From Candidatus Devosia phytovorans (GTDB lineage: Bacteria > Pseudomonadota > Alphaproteobacteria > Rhizobiales > Devosiaceae): 64,000 bases of DNA. The notes below the pieces were generated by a model. The model made no database searches. It was given only the letters and a program-made list of their open reading frames with translations, and was not told the origin of the DNA. The position numbers and the translations under genes are program-made. The DNA lies in assembly GCA_029202405.1 (NCBI GenBank), contig CP119312.1, positions 3,167,001 through 3,231,000 of the forward strand. The letters run 5' to 3'. The stretch's first letter is position 1. Every line of letters starts with the position of its first letter. This document shows, in pieces, positions 51,322 through 60,439 of the stretch.

Positions 51322-53466
51322 TTACCAGCTGTGCTTGAGCGTAGCGGTGATGCTGCGACCCGGATTGTAGAAGGTCGCACCGAAAGCAGGTGTCCCGACC
51401 TGGGCCACGTGCTTCTGGTCGAACAGATTGCTGACATTGAGCTGGAAGTCGGTGTTCTCGTCCACCGCATAGTTGAATGCGGCATCGATGACGACATTGG
51501 CATCCGCCTCGGTGGTGTTCTCATCGCCGAAGTAATAGGCGCCGGTATAGCGCGCACCCAGACCAAAGGTCATCTCGTTGAGCGAGCCGATTTCGGGCAG
51601 GGTATAGTCGACCCAGAGCGAGGCCAGGTGATTGGGCACGCGCGCCAGTTGATTGCCCTCGTTGCCCAAGGTGCCGTTCTCGACGATCTCCGACATCAGA
51701 TAGGCATAGGCTGCCGTGACGGTGACATTCTCCAGCACTTCGGCCTTGGCCTCGAGATCAACGCCGCGTACGCGCACTTCGCCGATCGTTTCGGGAAGCA
51801 TCGTCAGCGGATTGGTGCGCGTGATGTTGGTCTTGGTAAGGTCAAACACCGACGCCGTGAACAGGCCCGGGAAGGCTTCCGGCTGATACTTGACGCCCAC
51901 TTCCCACTGCTCGCCACGTTCTGGATCGACGGTAAGGACATCGGAGCCACGCGGTGCGGCCGGCATGGCGGACTCACCATAGCTGACGTAGGTCGAGACT
52001 TCCGGCGTCCAGGCGTAGCTGGCACCCAGGCGCTTGGTGAACTCGCTGAAATCGGCCGCCTGGACAGTGGTCGATGCCGCATAGAGGCTCGGATAAGTGG
52101 TCTGCTCGATCGATATCCAGTCATTGCGGAGACCACCCGATAGGGTCAGCTGATCGAAGGTGATGTCCTGCTGCAGATAGATGCCGTTGACTTTGGCGGT
52201 GGCTAGATTGTCGCCGATCAGGGGCAGGCCGACGGGAGCACCCGTATAGATCGGATTGGTCCAATCGATAGCGGTGGTGTCGCCGTAATAGGACAGGCCG
52301 GTCGTCTTGTTGTTGCTATACTCGGTGCCAACAAGGGTCGTGCTGTCGAAAGGACCGAAGCTTGCGTCATACTGCAGGTGGCCATCGATCACGAAATGCT
52401 CGCGTGTGCCGCTGGAATCGAGAGCAACGCGATCTGCGACCGTGCCGGCAACCGGCGTGCCGTCGATATAGACATACTTGTAGCCGTTTTCGGTGTCGCT
52501 ATAGCGCGCCGATCCACCAAAGCTCAGGCCATAACCGAAATCATGGTCGAGCTTTGCCGTCAGCGTGTTGCGCTTGACATAGAGCTCGTTGAAGTCGGGC
52601 TCGCCAAAGAAGGTCTTGGGGTCCAGATCCGTGCCATCAGGATGGCTGTTACCAGGGATCGTCTTGCGATAGAGATTGTCATAGACAACCGTCAATTCCG
52701 TGGCATCGCTCGGACGCCAGGTCAGGCCCGCCATGACGAAGGATTCGTCATTGGGCGAATAGTCGACCTCGCCATTGCCGACCTGGAACTTGCCGGTCAG
52801 ACGATAGGACAGCGTGTCATCGACCGTCAGGTTGTCACCGAAATCGCCGCCGATCTCGCCACTACCGAAGGCATTTCCAGACATGTAGACCTCGCCGAAG
52901 CGCTCGCTCTTGGGCGTCTTGGTCACATAATTGACCGCGCCGCCCGGATCGCTCATGCCGAAGGCCGAGGAATTGGCACCTTTGAGCACTTCAACGCGCT
53001 CATAGGCATAGGGCTCTTCGCGCACGCCCAGGAAACCACGACCGACGGCCATGCCGTCGCGATAGACATTGGCGTCAAGGCCGCGGATCTTGAAATAGTC
53101 GAAGCGCTCATCCGCGCCATAGAAGTCGCCGATCACGCCAGAGGTATACTGCAGGACCTCTTCGGTCGTGCTGGCATTGCGGCGCTCAATTTCCTTCGCC
53201 GTGATGACGGAAATGGCAGCGGGCGTATTGAGGATATTGGTCGCAATCTTGCCGCCGACGGAGCTCTGTGTGGCAACCACGGTGCTGCGATCGTCGTCGC
53301 CCTGCACTTCGCCCGTCACCGTCAGCTCGGGCAGCGCCACGACTGTCGTGCTCTGCGCCAGGGCGACGCCCGGAATGAACCCGGCCAGTGCCGTACAGCC
53401 CAGCAGCATTGCCAGCCTTGCCTGTGTGCGGCGTGCCGCCTCGATCTTGCTCACCCGGTTACTCAT
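51322..53466 (-). CDS. TonB-dependent siderophore receptor (FhuA/FpvA type)
   Basis: 714 residues from the ATG at 53466 (MSNRVSKIEAARRTQARLAM); a longer frame upstream is shadow. Signal peptide to about residue 37 (VALAQ), then a TonB-box-like region and a plug domain (about 75-180: ILNTPAAISVITAKEIERRN, YFKIRGLDANVYRDGMAVG, YERVEVLKGANSSAFGMSDP). The rest is the 22-strand barrel, ending LKHSW with a C-terminal aromatic. It imports a ferric siderophore across the outer membrane using the TonB-ExbBD system encoded nearby. Siderophore type unknown. Confidence 0.94.
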   Translation of the reverse strand: MSNRVSKIEAARRTQARLAMLLGCTALAGFIPGVALAQSTTVVALPELTVTGEVQGDDDRSTVVATQSSVGGKIATNILNTPAAISVITAKEIERRNASTTEEVLQYTSGVIGDFYGADERFDYFKIRGLDANVYRDGMAVGRGFLGVREEPYAYERVEVLKGANSSAFGMSDPGGAVNYVTKTPKSERFGEVYMSGNAFGSGEIGGDFGDNLTVDDTLSYRLTGKFQVGNGEVDYSPNDESFVMAGLTWRPSDATELTVVYDNLYRKTIPGNSHPDGTDLDPKTFFGEPDFNELYVKRNTLTAKLDHDFGYGLSFGGSARYSDTENGYKYVYIDGTPVAGTVADRVALDSSGTREHFVIDGHLQYDASFGPFDSTTLVGTEYSNNKTTGLSYYGDTTAIDWTNPIYTGAPVGLPLIGDNLATAKVNGIYLQQDITFDQLTLSGGLRNDWISIEQTTYPSLYAASTTVQAADFSEFTKRLGASYAWTPEVSTYVSYGESAMPAAPRGSDVLTVDPERGEQWEVGVKYQPEAFPGLFTASVFDLTKTNITRTNPLTMLPETIGEVRVRGVDLEAKAEVLENVTVTAAYAYLMSEIVENGTLGNEGNQLARVPNHLASLWVDYTLPEIGSLNEMTFGLGARYTGAYYFGDENTTEADANVVIDAAFNYAVDENTDFQLNVSNLFDQKHVAQVGTPAFGATFYNPGRSITATLKHSW

Positions 53467-53563
53467 TCGACCCCAAACTCCCGTGGATGTTTGTCTGCCC
53501 GCCCGTCCGGTCGGCCGGCCGTGGCAAACAGGTCCCGTTAACCTGAGAGAAAGGGTCCGGTAT

Positions 53564-53605
53564 TGTAACTTTCCCTGATTTTGTAAGAAACCATGTAAAT
53601 TTCCC
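53564..53605. promoter_or_regulatory. Direct repeat in the divergent receptor/importer promoter
   Basis: TGTAACTTTCCC (53564-53575) and TGTAAATTTCCC (53594-53605) match at 11 of 12 positions and start exactly 30 bp apart; a third TGTAA is at 53582. Direct repeats on one face of the helix are typical AraC-type binding sites, which fits the AraC gene at 50370. A -35-like TTGACC is at 53635-53640. Confidence 0.5.
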
Positions 53606-53692
53606 GGTTTTGGGGGTGTTTCCCAGCAAACGGATTGACCTCGCCCCCTAACTAGACATTTTACCTCCACTTTCCTGTCGGAGGTTTTTCCC

Positions 53693-54688
53693 ATGCGCCT
53701 GACGTCCATCCTCGTTTCGGCCATCGCCATCTGCGTCACGTTTGCGCCTATGGCCGGCGTGGCGCAGGAGGTCGCGGCGACCTATCCGATGAGTATCGAC
53801 CATGCCTTTGGCACCACGGTGCTGGAAGCAAAGCCGGAGCGCATTGCCACGGTCGCCTGGGCCAATCACGAAGTGCCGCTGGCACTCGGTGTCGTGCCGG
53901 TCGGCTTTGCCCGGGCCAATTTCGGTGATGATGACAATGATGGCCTCCTCCCCTGGGTGAAGGCCAAGCTCGACGAGCTGGGTGCAGAAACCCCGGTCCT
54001 GTTCGACGAGGGCGATGGCATCGACTTCGAGGCGGTGGCCGCCACAGATCCGGATGTGATCCTGGCTGCCTATTCCGGCCTCAGCCAGGCCGACTACGAC
54101 ACGCTCAGCCAGATTGCACCGGTCGTCGCCTATGCCGATTACCCCTGGTCGACCGACTGGCGCGACATGATCCGGCTCAATAGTGCGGGCCTTGGCATGG
54201 CAAATGAAGGCGATGCGCTGATTGCCGATATTGAAGGTGAGATAAAGGAGGCGGTTGCCGGCTATCCCGAACTCGAAGGCAAGTCGGCGATCTTTGTCAC
54301 CCACCTCAATCCATTCGACCTCAGCACCATCAATTTTTACACGCCCAATGACACGCGGGTAAAATTCTTTGCCGATCTCGGCCTCACCAATCCGGCGAGC
54401 GTCGTCGGGGCGGCGGAACCCGGCAAATTCTCCGGTTCGGTCAGCGCCGAGCAGGTCGACGCCTTCGACGACGTCGATATTGCCGTCACCTATGGTGATG
54501 CCGCCCTGGTCGGTGCGCTCAGGCTCAACCCACTTCTCGCCAAGCTGCCCGTGGTAGCCGATGACGCCTTCGTCGTGCTGGGCCGCGATCCGCTGGGCAC
54601 GGCAGCCAACCCGACGCCGTTGTCGATCTCCTATGTGCTCGACGACTATGTCGCGCTTCTCGCCGCGGCGGCAAAGAAGGCGCAATGA
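53693..54688 (+). CDS. Ferric-siderophore ABC binding protein (FecB/FhuD-like)
   Basis: 331 residues with a signal peptide (MRLTSILVSAIAICVTFAPM, cleavage near VAQE). Type III binding-protein fold: two lobes joined by a long helix, with KPERIATVAWANHEVPLALG and DPDVILAAYSGLSQADYDTL as landmarks. GGAGG lies 8 nt before the ATG. It is first of a rightward operon and receives the ferric siderophore delivered by the divergent receptor. Its stop overlaps the first permease start by 4 nt. Confidence 0.93.
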   Translation: MRLTSILVSAIAICVTFAPMAGVAQEVAATYPMSIDHAFGTTVLEAKPERIATVAWANHEVPLALGVVPVGFARANFGDDDNDGLLPWVKAKLDELGAETPVLFDEGDGIDFEAVAATDPDVILAAYSGLSQADYDTLSQIAPVVAYADYPWSTDWRDMIRLNSAGLGMANEGDALIADIEGEIKEAVAGYPELEGKSAIFVTHLNPFDLSTINFYTPNDTRVKFFADLGLTNPASVVGAAEPGKFSGSVSAEQVDAFDDVDIAVTYGDAALVGALRLNPLLAKLPVVADDAFVVLGRDPLGTAANPTPLSISYVLDDYVALLAAAAKKAQ

Positions 54689-55722
54689 TCGCAACGACCA
54701 CCCCGGCAGGCCTGGCTCCGGCCCGCGCCCACAATGGGCGGCGGGCCGTTTGGCTGATGGCGCTTGCCATCGTCCTGCTACTGCTGTGCTGCCTGTCGGT
54801 CGCCATTGGCGCACGCGATGTCGGCTGGCAGGATATTGTCCAGGCCCTGCTGGGACATGACGACACGATCGGCCAGTCCGCCGTGCTGCTGCGCCTGCCG
54901 CGCACGGCACTGGCCGTCATGGCCGGCGTGGCACTGGGCCTTGCCGGCGCGGTGATGCAGGGTGTGACCCGCAATCCCCTGGCCGACCCGGGCATCCTGG
55001 GCGTCAATACAGGTGCGGCGCTTGCTGTCGTCATCGGCGTTGTCTGGTTCAACATGCAATCCACCAGCGACTTTGTCTGGGCAGCCATTGTCGGCGCGGC
55101 CGGCACGGCCTTTTTCGTCTACGCCATCGGCTCGCTCGGTCGCGGCGGCGCCACGCCGCTGAAGCTGGCGCTGGCCGGCGCCGCAACCTCCATTGCGCTC
55201 AGCTCGCTTGTCATCGCCGTCGTCCTGCCGCGCAACGACATTGCCGGCGGCATCCGCTCCTGGCAGATCGGCGGCGTTGGCGGCGCCACGCTCGACCGCA
55301 TCCTGCCCGTGCTGCCCTTTATCCTGATCGGCCTCGCCATCAGCCTGCTGTCGGCCCGCAGGCTCAACTCCCTGGCCCTGGGCGACGAACTCGCTGCCGG
55401 CCTGGGCGAGAATGTCGCCTGGACGCGGTTCGTCGCCGCTTTCGGGGCCATCCTGCTCTGCGGCGCCACGACGGCTGCCTGCGGCCCGATCGGCTTTGTC
55501 GGGCTCGTCGTGCCGCATTTCTGTCGCCTGCAGTTCGGCAGCAACTATCGCTGGCTGCTGCCCTTCTCCGCCGTGGGTGGCGGCGTGCTGTTGCTGGGCG
55601 CCGATATCATCGGCCGCATCATTGCTCGCCCGGCCGAGCTTGATGTCGGCATTCTGACCGCCTTCATCGGGGCGCCCTTCTTTGTCTGGATGGTTCGGCG
55701 CCATCGACTGCGAGAGCTCTGA
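54685..55722 (+). CDS. Siderophore ABC permease (FecCD family)
   Basis: 345 residues with about ten hydrophobic helices, typical of BtuC/FecCD. Landmarks: LRLPRTALAVMAGVALGLAG, MQGVTRNPLADPGILGVNTG, and GPIGFVGLVVPHFCRLQFGS, the ATPase-contact loop. It pairs with the next gene to form a heterodimeric channel. ATGA overlap with the binding-protein gene; 2 nt to the next permease. Confidence 0.94.
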   Translation: MIATTTPAGLAPARAHNGRRAVWLMALAIVLLLLCCLSVAIGARDVGWQDIVQALLGHDDTIGQSAVLLRLPRTALAVMAGVALGLAGAVMQGVTRNPLADPGILGVNTGAALAVVIGVVWFNMQSTSDFVWAAIVGAAGTAFFVYAIGSLGRGGATPLKLALAGAATSIALSSLVIAVVLPRNDIAGGIRSWQIGGVGGATLDRILPVLPFILIGLAISLLSARRLNSLALGDELAAGLGENVAWTRFVAAFGAILLCGATTAACGPIGFVGLVVPHFCRLQFGSNYRWLLPFSAVGGGVLLLGADIIGRIIARPAELDVGILTAFIGAPFFVWMVRRHRLREL

Positions 55723-55724
55723 GC

Positions 55725-56750
55725 ATGAGCGCCGCCACCCTTTCCGCCGCCCGCCGGCAAGCTGACCGCCGCCAGCAACGCCTCATTGGCTTGTTGCTCG
55801 CCATGCTCGCTCTCGCTTTCGCACTCAGCCTGTCGCTGGGGCAGAGCTTCACGCCGCCCGATCAAGTGGTGCGCATTCTCCTGGGCGAGGACATTGCCGG
55901 TGCCAGCTTCACCGTCGTGCAGTTGCGCCTGCCGCGGTCGATCATGTGCATTCTCGCCGGGGTGAGTTTCGGCATTGCCGGCGCGGCCTTCCAGACCATG
56001 CTGCGCAATCCGCTGGCTAGCCCGGACATCATCGGCATCAGCTCCGGCGCCAGTGCTGCTGCCGTTTTCGCCCTGGTCGTGCTTGGGCTCAAGGGACCAG
56101 CGGTTTCGATCTTTGCGGTGGTCTCGGGCCTGGGCATAGCCATGCTCGTCTACGCCCTCAGCTTCCGCAATGGCGTCGCCGGCACCCGGCTGATCCTCGT
56201 CGGCATCGGCGTTTCCGCCATGCTCGAGAGTTTCGTCGCCTATATCCTCACCCAGGCGCCCGAGTGGAACCTGCAGGAGGCCATGCGCTGGCTGACCGGC
56301 AGCGTCAATGGTGCCCAGGCCATTCAGGCGCTGCCGCTGCTGGGCACCGTGGTGGTCTGCGGCGGCATGCTGCTGGCATTGCGGCGCAGCATCGAGCTGT
56401 TGCGGCTGGGCGACGACACGGCCGGCGCCCTGGGTGTGCCGGTAACGCTGGTACGCGTGCTGGTGATCCTATGCTCGGTCGGCCTCATCGCCACCGCCAC
56501 TGCCGTCACCGGCCCCATCGCCTTTGTCGCTTTTCTCTCCGGCCCCATTGCCAGTCGCCTGATCGGCCCTGGCCGTTCGGTCCTGCTGCCAGCAGCCTGC
56601 GTCGGTGCCCTCCTGGTGCTGCTGGGCGACTATGCCGGGCAATATCTGCTGCCCAGCCGCTATCCGGTCGGCGTCATCACCGGTGCCCTGGGCGCACCCT
56701 ACCTCATCTACCTCATCATCCGCGTCAATCGCGTTGGAGGCACACTATGA
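55725..56750 (+). CDS. Siderophore ABC permease (FecCD family), second subunit
   Basis: 341 residues with about ten helices. Landmarks: LRLPRSIMCILAGVSFGIAG, FQTMLRNPLASPDIIGISSG and GPIAFVAFLSGPIASRLIGP. It is the partner of the preceding permease, and its stop overlaps the reductase start (ATGA). In most such operons an ATPase (FecE/FhuC type) gene follows. Here it does not, so the ATPase must come from elsewhere in the genome. Confidence 0.94.
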   Translation: MSAATLSAARRQADRRQQRLIGLLLAMLALAFALSLSLGQSFTPPDQVVRILLGEDIAGASFTVVQLRLPRSIMCILAGVSFGIAGAAFQTMLRNPLASPDIIGISSGASAAAVFALVVLGLKGPAVSIFAVVSGLGIAMLVYALSFRNGVAGTRLILVGIGVSAMLESFVAYILTQAPEWNLQEAMRWLTGSVNGAQAIQALPLLGTVVVCGGMLLALRRSIELLRLGDDTAGALGVPVTLVRVLVILCSVGLIATATAVTGPIAFVAFLSGPIASRLIGPGRSVLLPAACVGALLVLLGDYAGQYLLPSRYPVGVITGALGAPYLIYLIIRVNRVGGTL

Positions 56751-57823
56751 CCGAACTGCCGTCGCACCGCCTCACCGGCACCGCCACCTCACCCCAAGCG
56801 GCCCATCTCTTCGAGGAACTGGCCAGCCATTTTGTCGAACACGCCCAGGTGCACCGCGCCGGCAACAGGGTGACGCTAACCAACCCGCTTGGCGTGGCCG
56901 AAATCACCCACGCCGACGACACGCTGCGCTTCACGCTGAATGGCATTTCGCCCGAAGCACTGCTGATGAGCCGGACCGTTCTGGCCGAACATCTGTTCTA
57001 TTTCGCTGGCACGGCCCCACTCGATCTCTCATGGTCCGACGCCAGCCTGCCGCAGGCCCTGCCCAACCTGCACATGGCGACACTGGTCTCGGCCAGCATG
57101 GTCACGCCTGCCATGCGCCGGCTGGTCTTTGCCTGTGCCGATGTGCGCCCCTTCATCGGCGGCGACATGCATGTGCGATTGCTGGTACCGCCAACCGGAC
57201 GCACGCCCGTCTGGCCCAAGCCGCGCATTGATGGCCGCATCGACTGGCCGTCGGGCGAGGACGCGTTGCTCTCGCGGGCCTATACGATCCGCTCCGTAGA
57301 CCCCATCCGCAACGAAGTCGCCATCGACATTTTCCAGCATCCCGAACCCGGCATCGCCACGCCGGGCGCCGACTTTGCCCGCGACGCCCAGCCGGGCACG
57401 CTCGTCGGCCTACTGGGGCCCGGCAGCGGACATCTGCCCGTGGCCGAGACCATCTTCCTCGCCGGGGACGAAAGTGCCCTGCCGGCCATCGCCCGCATCA
57501 TCGAGGAACTCCCTCATACCTCGCGTGTCACCGCGTTGATCGAAGTGCACAACGCGGGTGAAGAGCAGGCACTGCAATCGCAGGGCCAGCTCGACCTGCG
57601 CTGGATCCATCGTAACACCTATGCAGCCGAGACACGCTTCAGCGACCTTGTGCTCGCTGCCATCACCCAGCAGCCCGATGACGCCTTCATCTGGGTGGCC
57701 TGCGAAAAAGCCGACGTGCGCGCCGTCAAATCCGCCCTTCGCAAAAGCGGGCGAAAGCCTGTGGGCACCTACCTCGCCTGGTACTGGGCCCATAACGCTG
57801 CCGACGACAGCAGCGACGACTGA
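56747..57823 (+). CDS. DUF2218-SIP fusion: siderophore-interacting ferric reductase
   Basis: 358 residues from the ATG at 56747 (GGAGG 6 nt upstream). An N-terminal domain of about 100 residues (SPQAAHLFEELASHFVEHAQ to the AEHLFYFAG region) looks like DUF2218. The SIP part follows: FAD-binding barrel with RAYTIRSVD (RxYTxR motif) and a C-terminal NAD(P)H-binding half with FLAGDESALPAIARIIEELP and YLAWYW near the end. SIP proteins reduce ferric siderophores in the cytoplasm to release iron. It is translationally coupled to the permease. Confidence 0.92.
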   Translation: MTELPSHRLTGTATSPQAAHLFEELASHFVEHAQVHRAGNRVTLTNPLGVAEITHADDTLRFTLNGISPEALLMSRTVLAEHLFYFAGTAPLDLSWSDASLPQALPNLHMATLVSASMVTPAMRRLVFACADVRPFIGGDMHVRLLVPPTGRTPVWPKPRIDGRIDWPSGEDALLSRAYTIRSVDPIRNEVAIDIFQHPEPGIATPGADFARDAQPGTLVGLLGPGSGHLPVAETIFLAGDESALPAIARIIEELPHTSRVTALIEVHNAGEEQALQSQGQLDLRWIHRNTYAAETRFSDLVLAAITQQPDDAFIWVACEKADVRAVKSALRKSGRKPVGTYLAWYWAHNAADDSSDD

Positions 57824-57840
57824 TTTCCTGAAAGACCGCC

Positions 57841-58860
57841 ATGAAAACCGCCTCCTTCCTCATCCCGCTCCTCGCCACCTTTGCCCTCGCCTTGCCCGTG
57901 ACAGCGCAGCAGACAGATGCTCCTGCGCCATCCGCGCCCATCGCGGAGCCTGACGTGGCTGCACCACCAGCAGAGCCTGAAACGCCCGAGACAACTGGCG
58001 TCCCAACGCCTCAACCGACTGCCAATGAAACCCCGGCCCCCGCGATCGTGCCGGCGCCGACCGAAACTATCGTTCCGGCACCGGCTCCGGCGGTTGCTCC
58101 GCCGACGGCAGAAACCGACCCAGCCGCAGAAGCCGCTGCCGCTGAGGCCGTCGCCGACCACAGCCCCTGGGGCATGTTCATGGCGGCCGATATCGTGGTG
58201 AAGACGGTCATGGCCGGGCTTGCGCTGGCCTCGGTCATCACCTGGACAATCTGGCTGGCGAAATCGCTCGAGATCTGGGGCGCCAAGACGCGATTGAAGC
58301 GCGCGCTGCGCGTTCTGCAGCAATCGACCTCGCTCGAGGCCGCCGCCGAGGCGCTCAGGCGCCGCAAGGGCGCCGGGATCCGCCTGCTGCAGGCGGCGCA
58401 GCAGGAGGTCGCCCGCGCCGAAAAGGTCATCGATTATGCGGACAATTCCGGCCTCAAGGATCGCGTCGCGTCTCGTCTCGGCCGCATCGAACTCGCCGTC
58501 AGCCGCAAGCTCAACCGGGGTACCGGGGTGCTGGCCAGCATTGGTTCGGTCTCGCCCTTTGTCGGCCTGTTCGGCACCGTCTGGGGCATCATGAATTCCT
58601 TCGTCTCCATCGCTGCCGCCAAGACCAGCAGCCTGGCCGTCGTGGCGCCGGGCATTGCCGAGGCGCTGCTGGCCACCGCGATCGGCCTCGTCGCCGCCAT
58701 TCCCGCCGTCATCATCTACAATGCCTTTGCCCGCTCGATCTCGGGCTACAAGAACCTTTTGGGCGACGCTTCGGCCGCCATCGAGCGGCTGGTCAGCAGT
58801 GACCTCGACCATCGCTATGTGGCGCGCAAGCATCCCCACGCCTTCCAGGCGGCGGAGTAG
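57841..58860 (+). CDS. exbB: ExbB proton-channel subunit with long Pro/Ala-rich N-terminus
   Basis: 339 residues. A signal peptide (MKTASFLIPLLATFALALPV) and a Pro/Ala/Glu-rich periplasmic stretch to about residue 110 precede the MotA/TolQ/ExbB core. There are three membrane helices (about 120-140, 225-250, 270-292), with VSPFVGLFGTVWGIMNSF and AEALLATAIGLVAAIPAVI as family motifs. It forms the proton channel that energises TonB. It is 17 nt after the SIP gene and 3 nt before exbD. Confidence 0.94.
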   Translation: MKTASFLIPLLATFALALPVTAQQTDAPAPSAPIAEPDVAAPPAEPETPETTGVPTPQPTANETPAPAIVPAPTETIVPAPAPAVAPPTAETDPAAEAAAAEAVADHSPWGMFMAADIVVKTVMAGLALASVITWTIWLAKSLEIWGAKTRLKRALRVLQQSTSLEAAAEALRRRKGAGIRLLQAAQQEVARAEKVIDYADNSGLKDRVASRLGRIELAVSRKLNRGTGVLASIGSVSPFVGLFGTVWGIMNSFVSIAAAKTSSLAVVAPGIAEALLATAIGLVAAIPAVIIYNAFARSISGYKNLLGDASAAIERLVSSDLDHRYVARKHPHAFQAAE

Positions 58861-58863
58861 ATC

Positions 58864-59319
58864 ATGGCGGGCGGTATCCGCGAGAACGCCAGCGACGATC
58901 TGGCCGAGAGTCACGAAATCAATGTGACGCCTTTCATCGACGTCATGCTGGTCCTGCTCATCATCTTCATGGTGGCAGCGCCACTGGCGACTGTTGACGT
59001 CAATGTCGAGCTTCCCGTCTCCACCGCGGCCCAGGCGCCGCGGCCGGACGAGCCGATCTATGTCACACTGAAGCAGGATCTCAGTCTCAACCTCAACGAT
59101 GACCTCACCACCAGCCAGACACTGGCAGGTGATCTGGACGCGCTGACCGAGACCGACAGGGAAACCCGCATCTTCCTGCGCGCCGACAAGGGCGTGGCCT
59201 ATGGCGACCTGATGGATCTGATGAACCTGCTCCGCACCGCCGGCTACCTCAAGATCGGGCTGGTCGGACTTGAATCCGTTGCAGGCGCCCCCGGTACCGA
59301 AGAGACAGTTGCTCCATGA
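58864..59319 (+). CDS. exbD: ExbD energy-transducing subunit
   Basis: 151 residues. One membrane helix near the N-terminus (VTPFIDVMLVLLIIFMVAAP) carries the essential Asp of the ExbD/TolR family in FIDVMLV. The periplasmic domain ends GDLMDLMNLLRTAGYLKIGL. GGAG lies 6 nt before the ATG. The stop overlaps the tonB start (ATGA). Works with ExbB and TonB to power the receptor. Confidence 0.94.
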   Translation: MAGGIRENASDDLAESHEINVTPFIDVMLVLLIIFMVAAPLATVDVNVELPVSTAAQAPRPDEPIYVTLKQDLSLNLNDDLTTSQTLAGDLDALTETDRETRIFLRADKGVAYGDLMDLMNLLRTAGYLKIGLVGLESVAGAPGTEETVAP

Positions 59320-60314
59320 CGGCTACCGACCCCGGTCAGCTCCCGGAAGACACCGGCGCCTCGGGATGGCAGGATATGCTGTTGTGGACCGGCGCCCTGG
59401 CGACGGTGCTCGCCGCCATCGGCGGGGGCGTCTATTTTTTGCAGCAGACCGAAGCCTCACCGAGTGCCCCCGGTGTCGTGCCCGAGGCGATCCTGCTCGA
59501 AATGGCGCCCCTGCCCAGCACCACGGAAGACGCCGTGGAAGACGTGGCGCCCGAGCAACAGGCCATGCAGGAGCAGGACGAAATCCAGCCCAGCGAGGAG
59601 GCGCAAGAAGAAGTCGAACCTCCGCCCGAGCCAGAGCCGGAGCCCGAGCCCGAGCTGGAACCAGAGCCAGAACCAGAACCAGAACCAGAGCCCGTGGTCG
59701 AGGAGCCCATTGCCGAGCCACCGCCGCAGGTGGAACCGGAGCCCCTGCCCGACGAGCCGCCGCCAGAAGAGACCCAGCCGGTCGAAGAGCTGAGCGAGGA
59801 GCCGCCACCGGTTGAAACCGAAGCAGAGGTGCCGCCAGATCTGTCGCTGCCCATGCCGGTGCAGCAGTCCCAGCGCCTGCTCGAACAGCGTCAGGCCCAA
59901 CGCCCGACGCCGCGACCGCCCGAGCAGCAGGCGGCACCCCGCACCGCTGCACCACCGCCGACCAACACGCCACCGGCGCAGCAAGCCAATAGCGCGCCTG
60001 TTGGCAGCAGTGCGCCGGTATCGCGCGCCACCCTTGAACAGTGGCAATCAAGGGTCATGACCTATCTCAATCGCCGCAAGCAATATCCGCGCGGCGCGCA
60101 GTCGCGGGGCGAACAGGGCCGCGTCGTCGTCAGTTTTACCATCGACGCGCGCGGCAATGTGCTGTCTGCCCGCATCTCGAACTCGTCGGGTTTTACCGAG
60201 CTGGATCAGGAAGCCGTCAGTCTGGTCAGTCGCTCCTCCCCCCTGCCCGCACCACCTGCCGAAATGGGCCAGGGCCAGACCAGCATGAGCGTACCGATCT
60301 CGTTCAGCCTTTGA
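59316..60314 (+). CDS. tonB: TonB energy transducer
   Basis: 332 residues. An N-terminal membrane helix (about 24-43) leads into a long Pro/Glu-rich spacer with an (EP) repeat (residues 105-126) and a Gln/Pro-rich second half. The globular C-terminal domain (about 240-332) has the TonB motif YPRGAQSRGEQGRVVVSFTI and ends SMSVPISFSL. It spans the periplasm to drive the receptor at 51322. Last gene of the iron operon. Confidence 0.94.
   Translation: MTATDPGQLPEDTGASGWQDMLLWTGALATVLAAIGGGVYFLQQTEASPSAPGVVPEAILLEMAPLPSTTEDAVEDVAPEQQAMQEQDEIQPSEEAQEEVEPPPEPEPEPEPELEPEPEPEPEPEPVVEEPIAEPPPQVEPEPLPDEPPPEETQPVEELSEEPPPVETEAEVPPDLSLPMPVQQSQRLLEQRQAQRPTPRPPEQQAAPRTAAPPPTNTPPAQQANSAPVGSSAPVSRATLEQWQSRVMTYLNRRKQYPRGAQSRGEQGRVVVSFTIDARGNVLSARISNSSGFTELDQEAVSLVSRSSPLPAPPAEMGQGQTSMSVPISFSL
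59628..59693 (+). repeat. Glu-Pro coding hexanucleotide repeat inside tonB
   Basis: About eleven two-codon units (GAG/GAA-CCA/CCG/CCC) encode the periplasm-spanning EP stretch. One unit is changed to Glu-Leu. Near-identical units in tandem could slip and change spacer length. Confidence 0.8.
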
Positions 60315-60439
60315 GGACCAAGGGGGCGCGGAGTCAGACTGCCGGCAATACCATGGGGAGTTCAGGCAGCCGACTGCCGTGCCGGCTCAGACTTGCACTG
60401 GGCGGGCTGGGTGGAACCCGGACTGTCCGCTTAGCTGTG

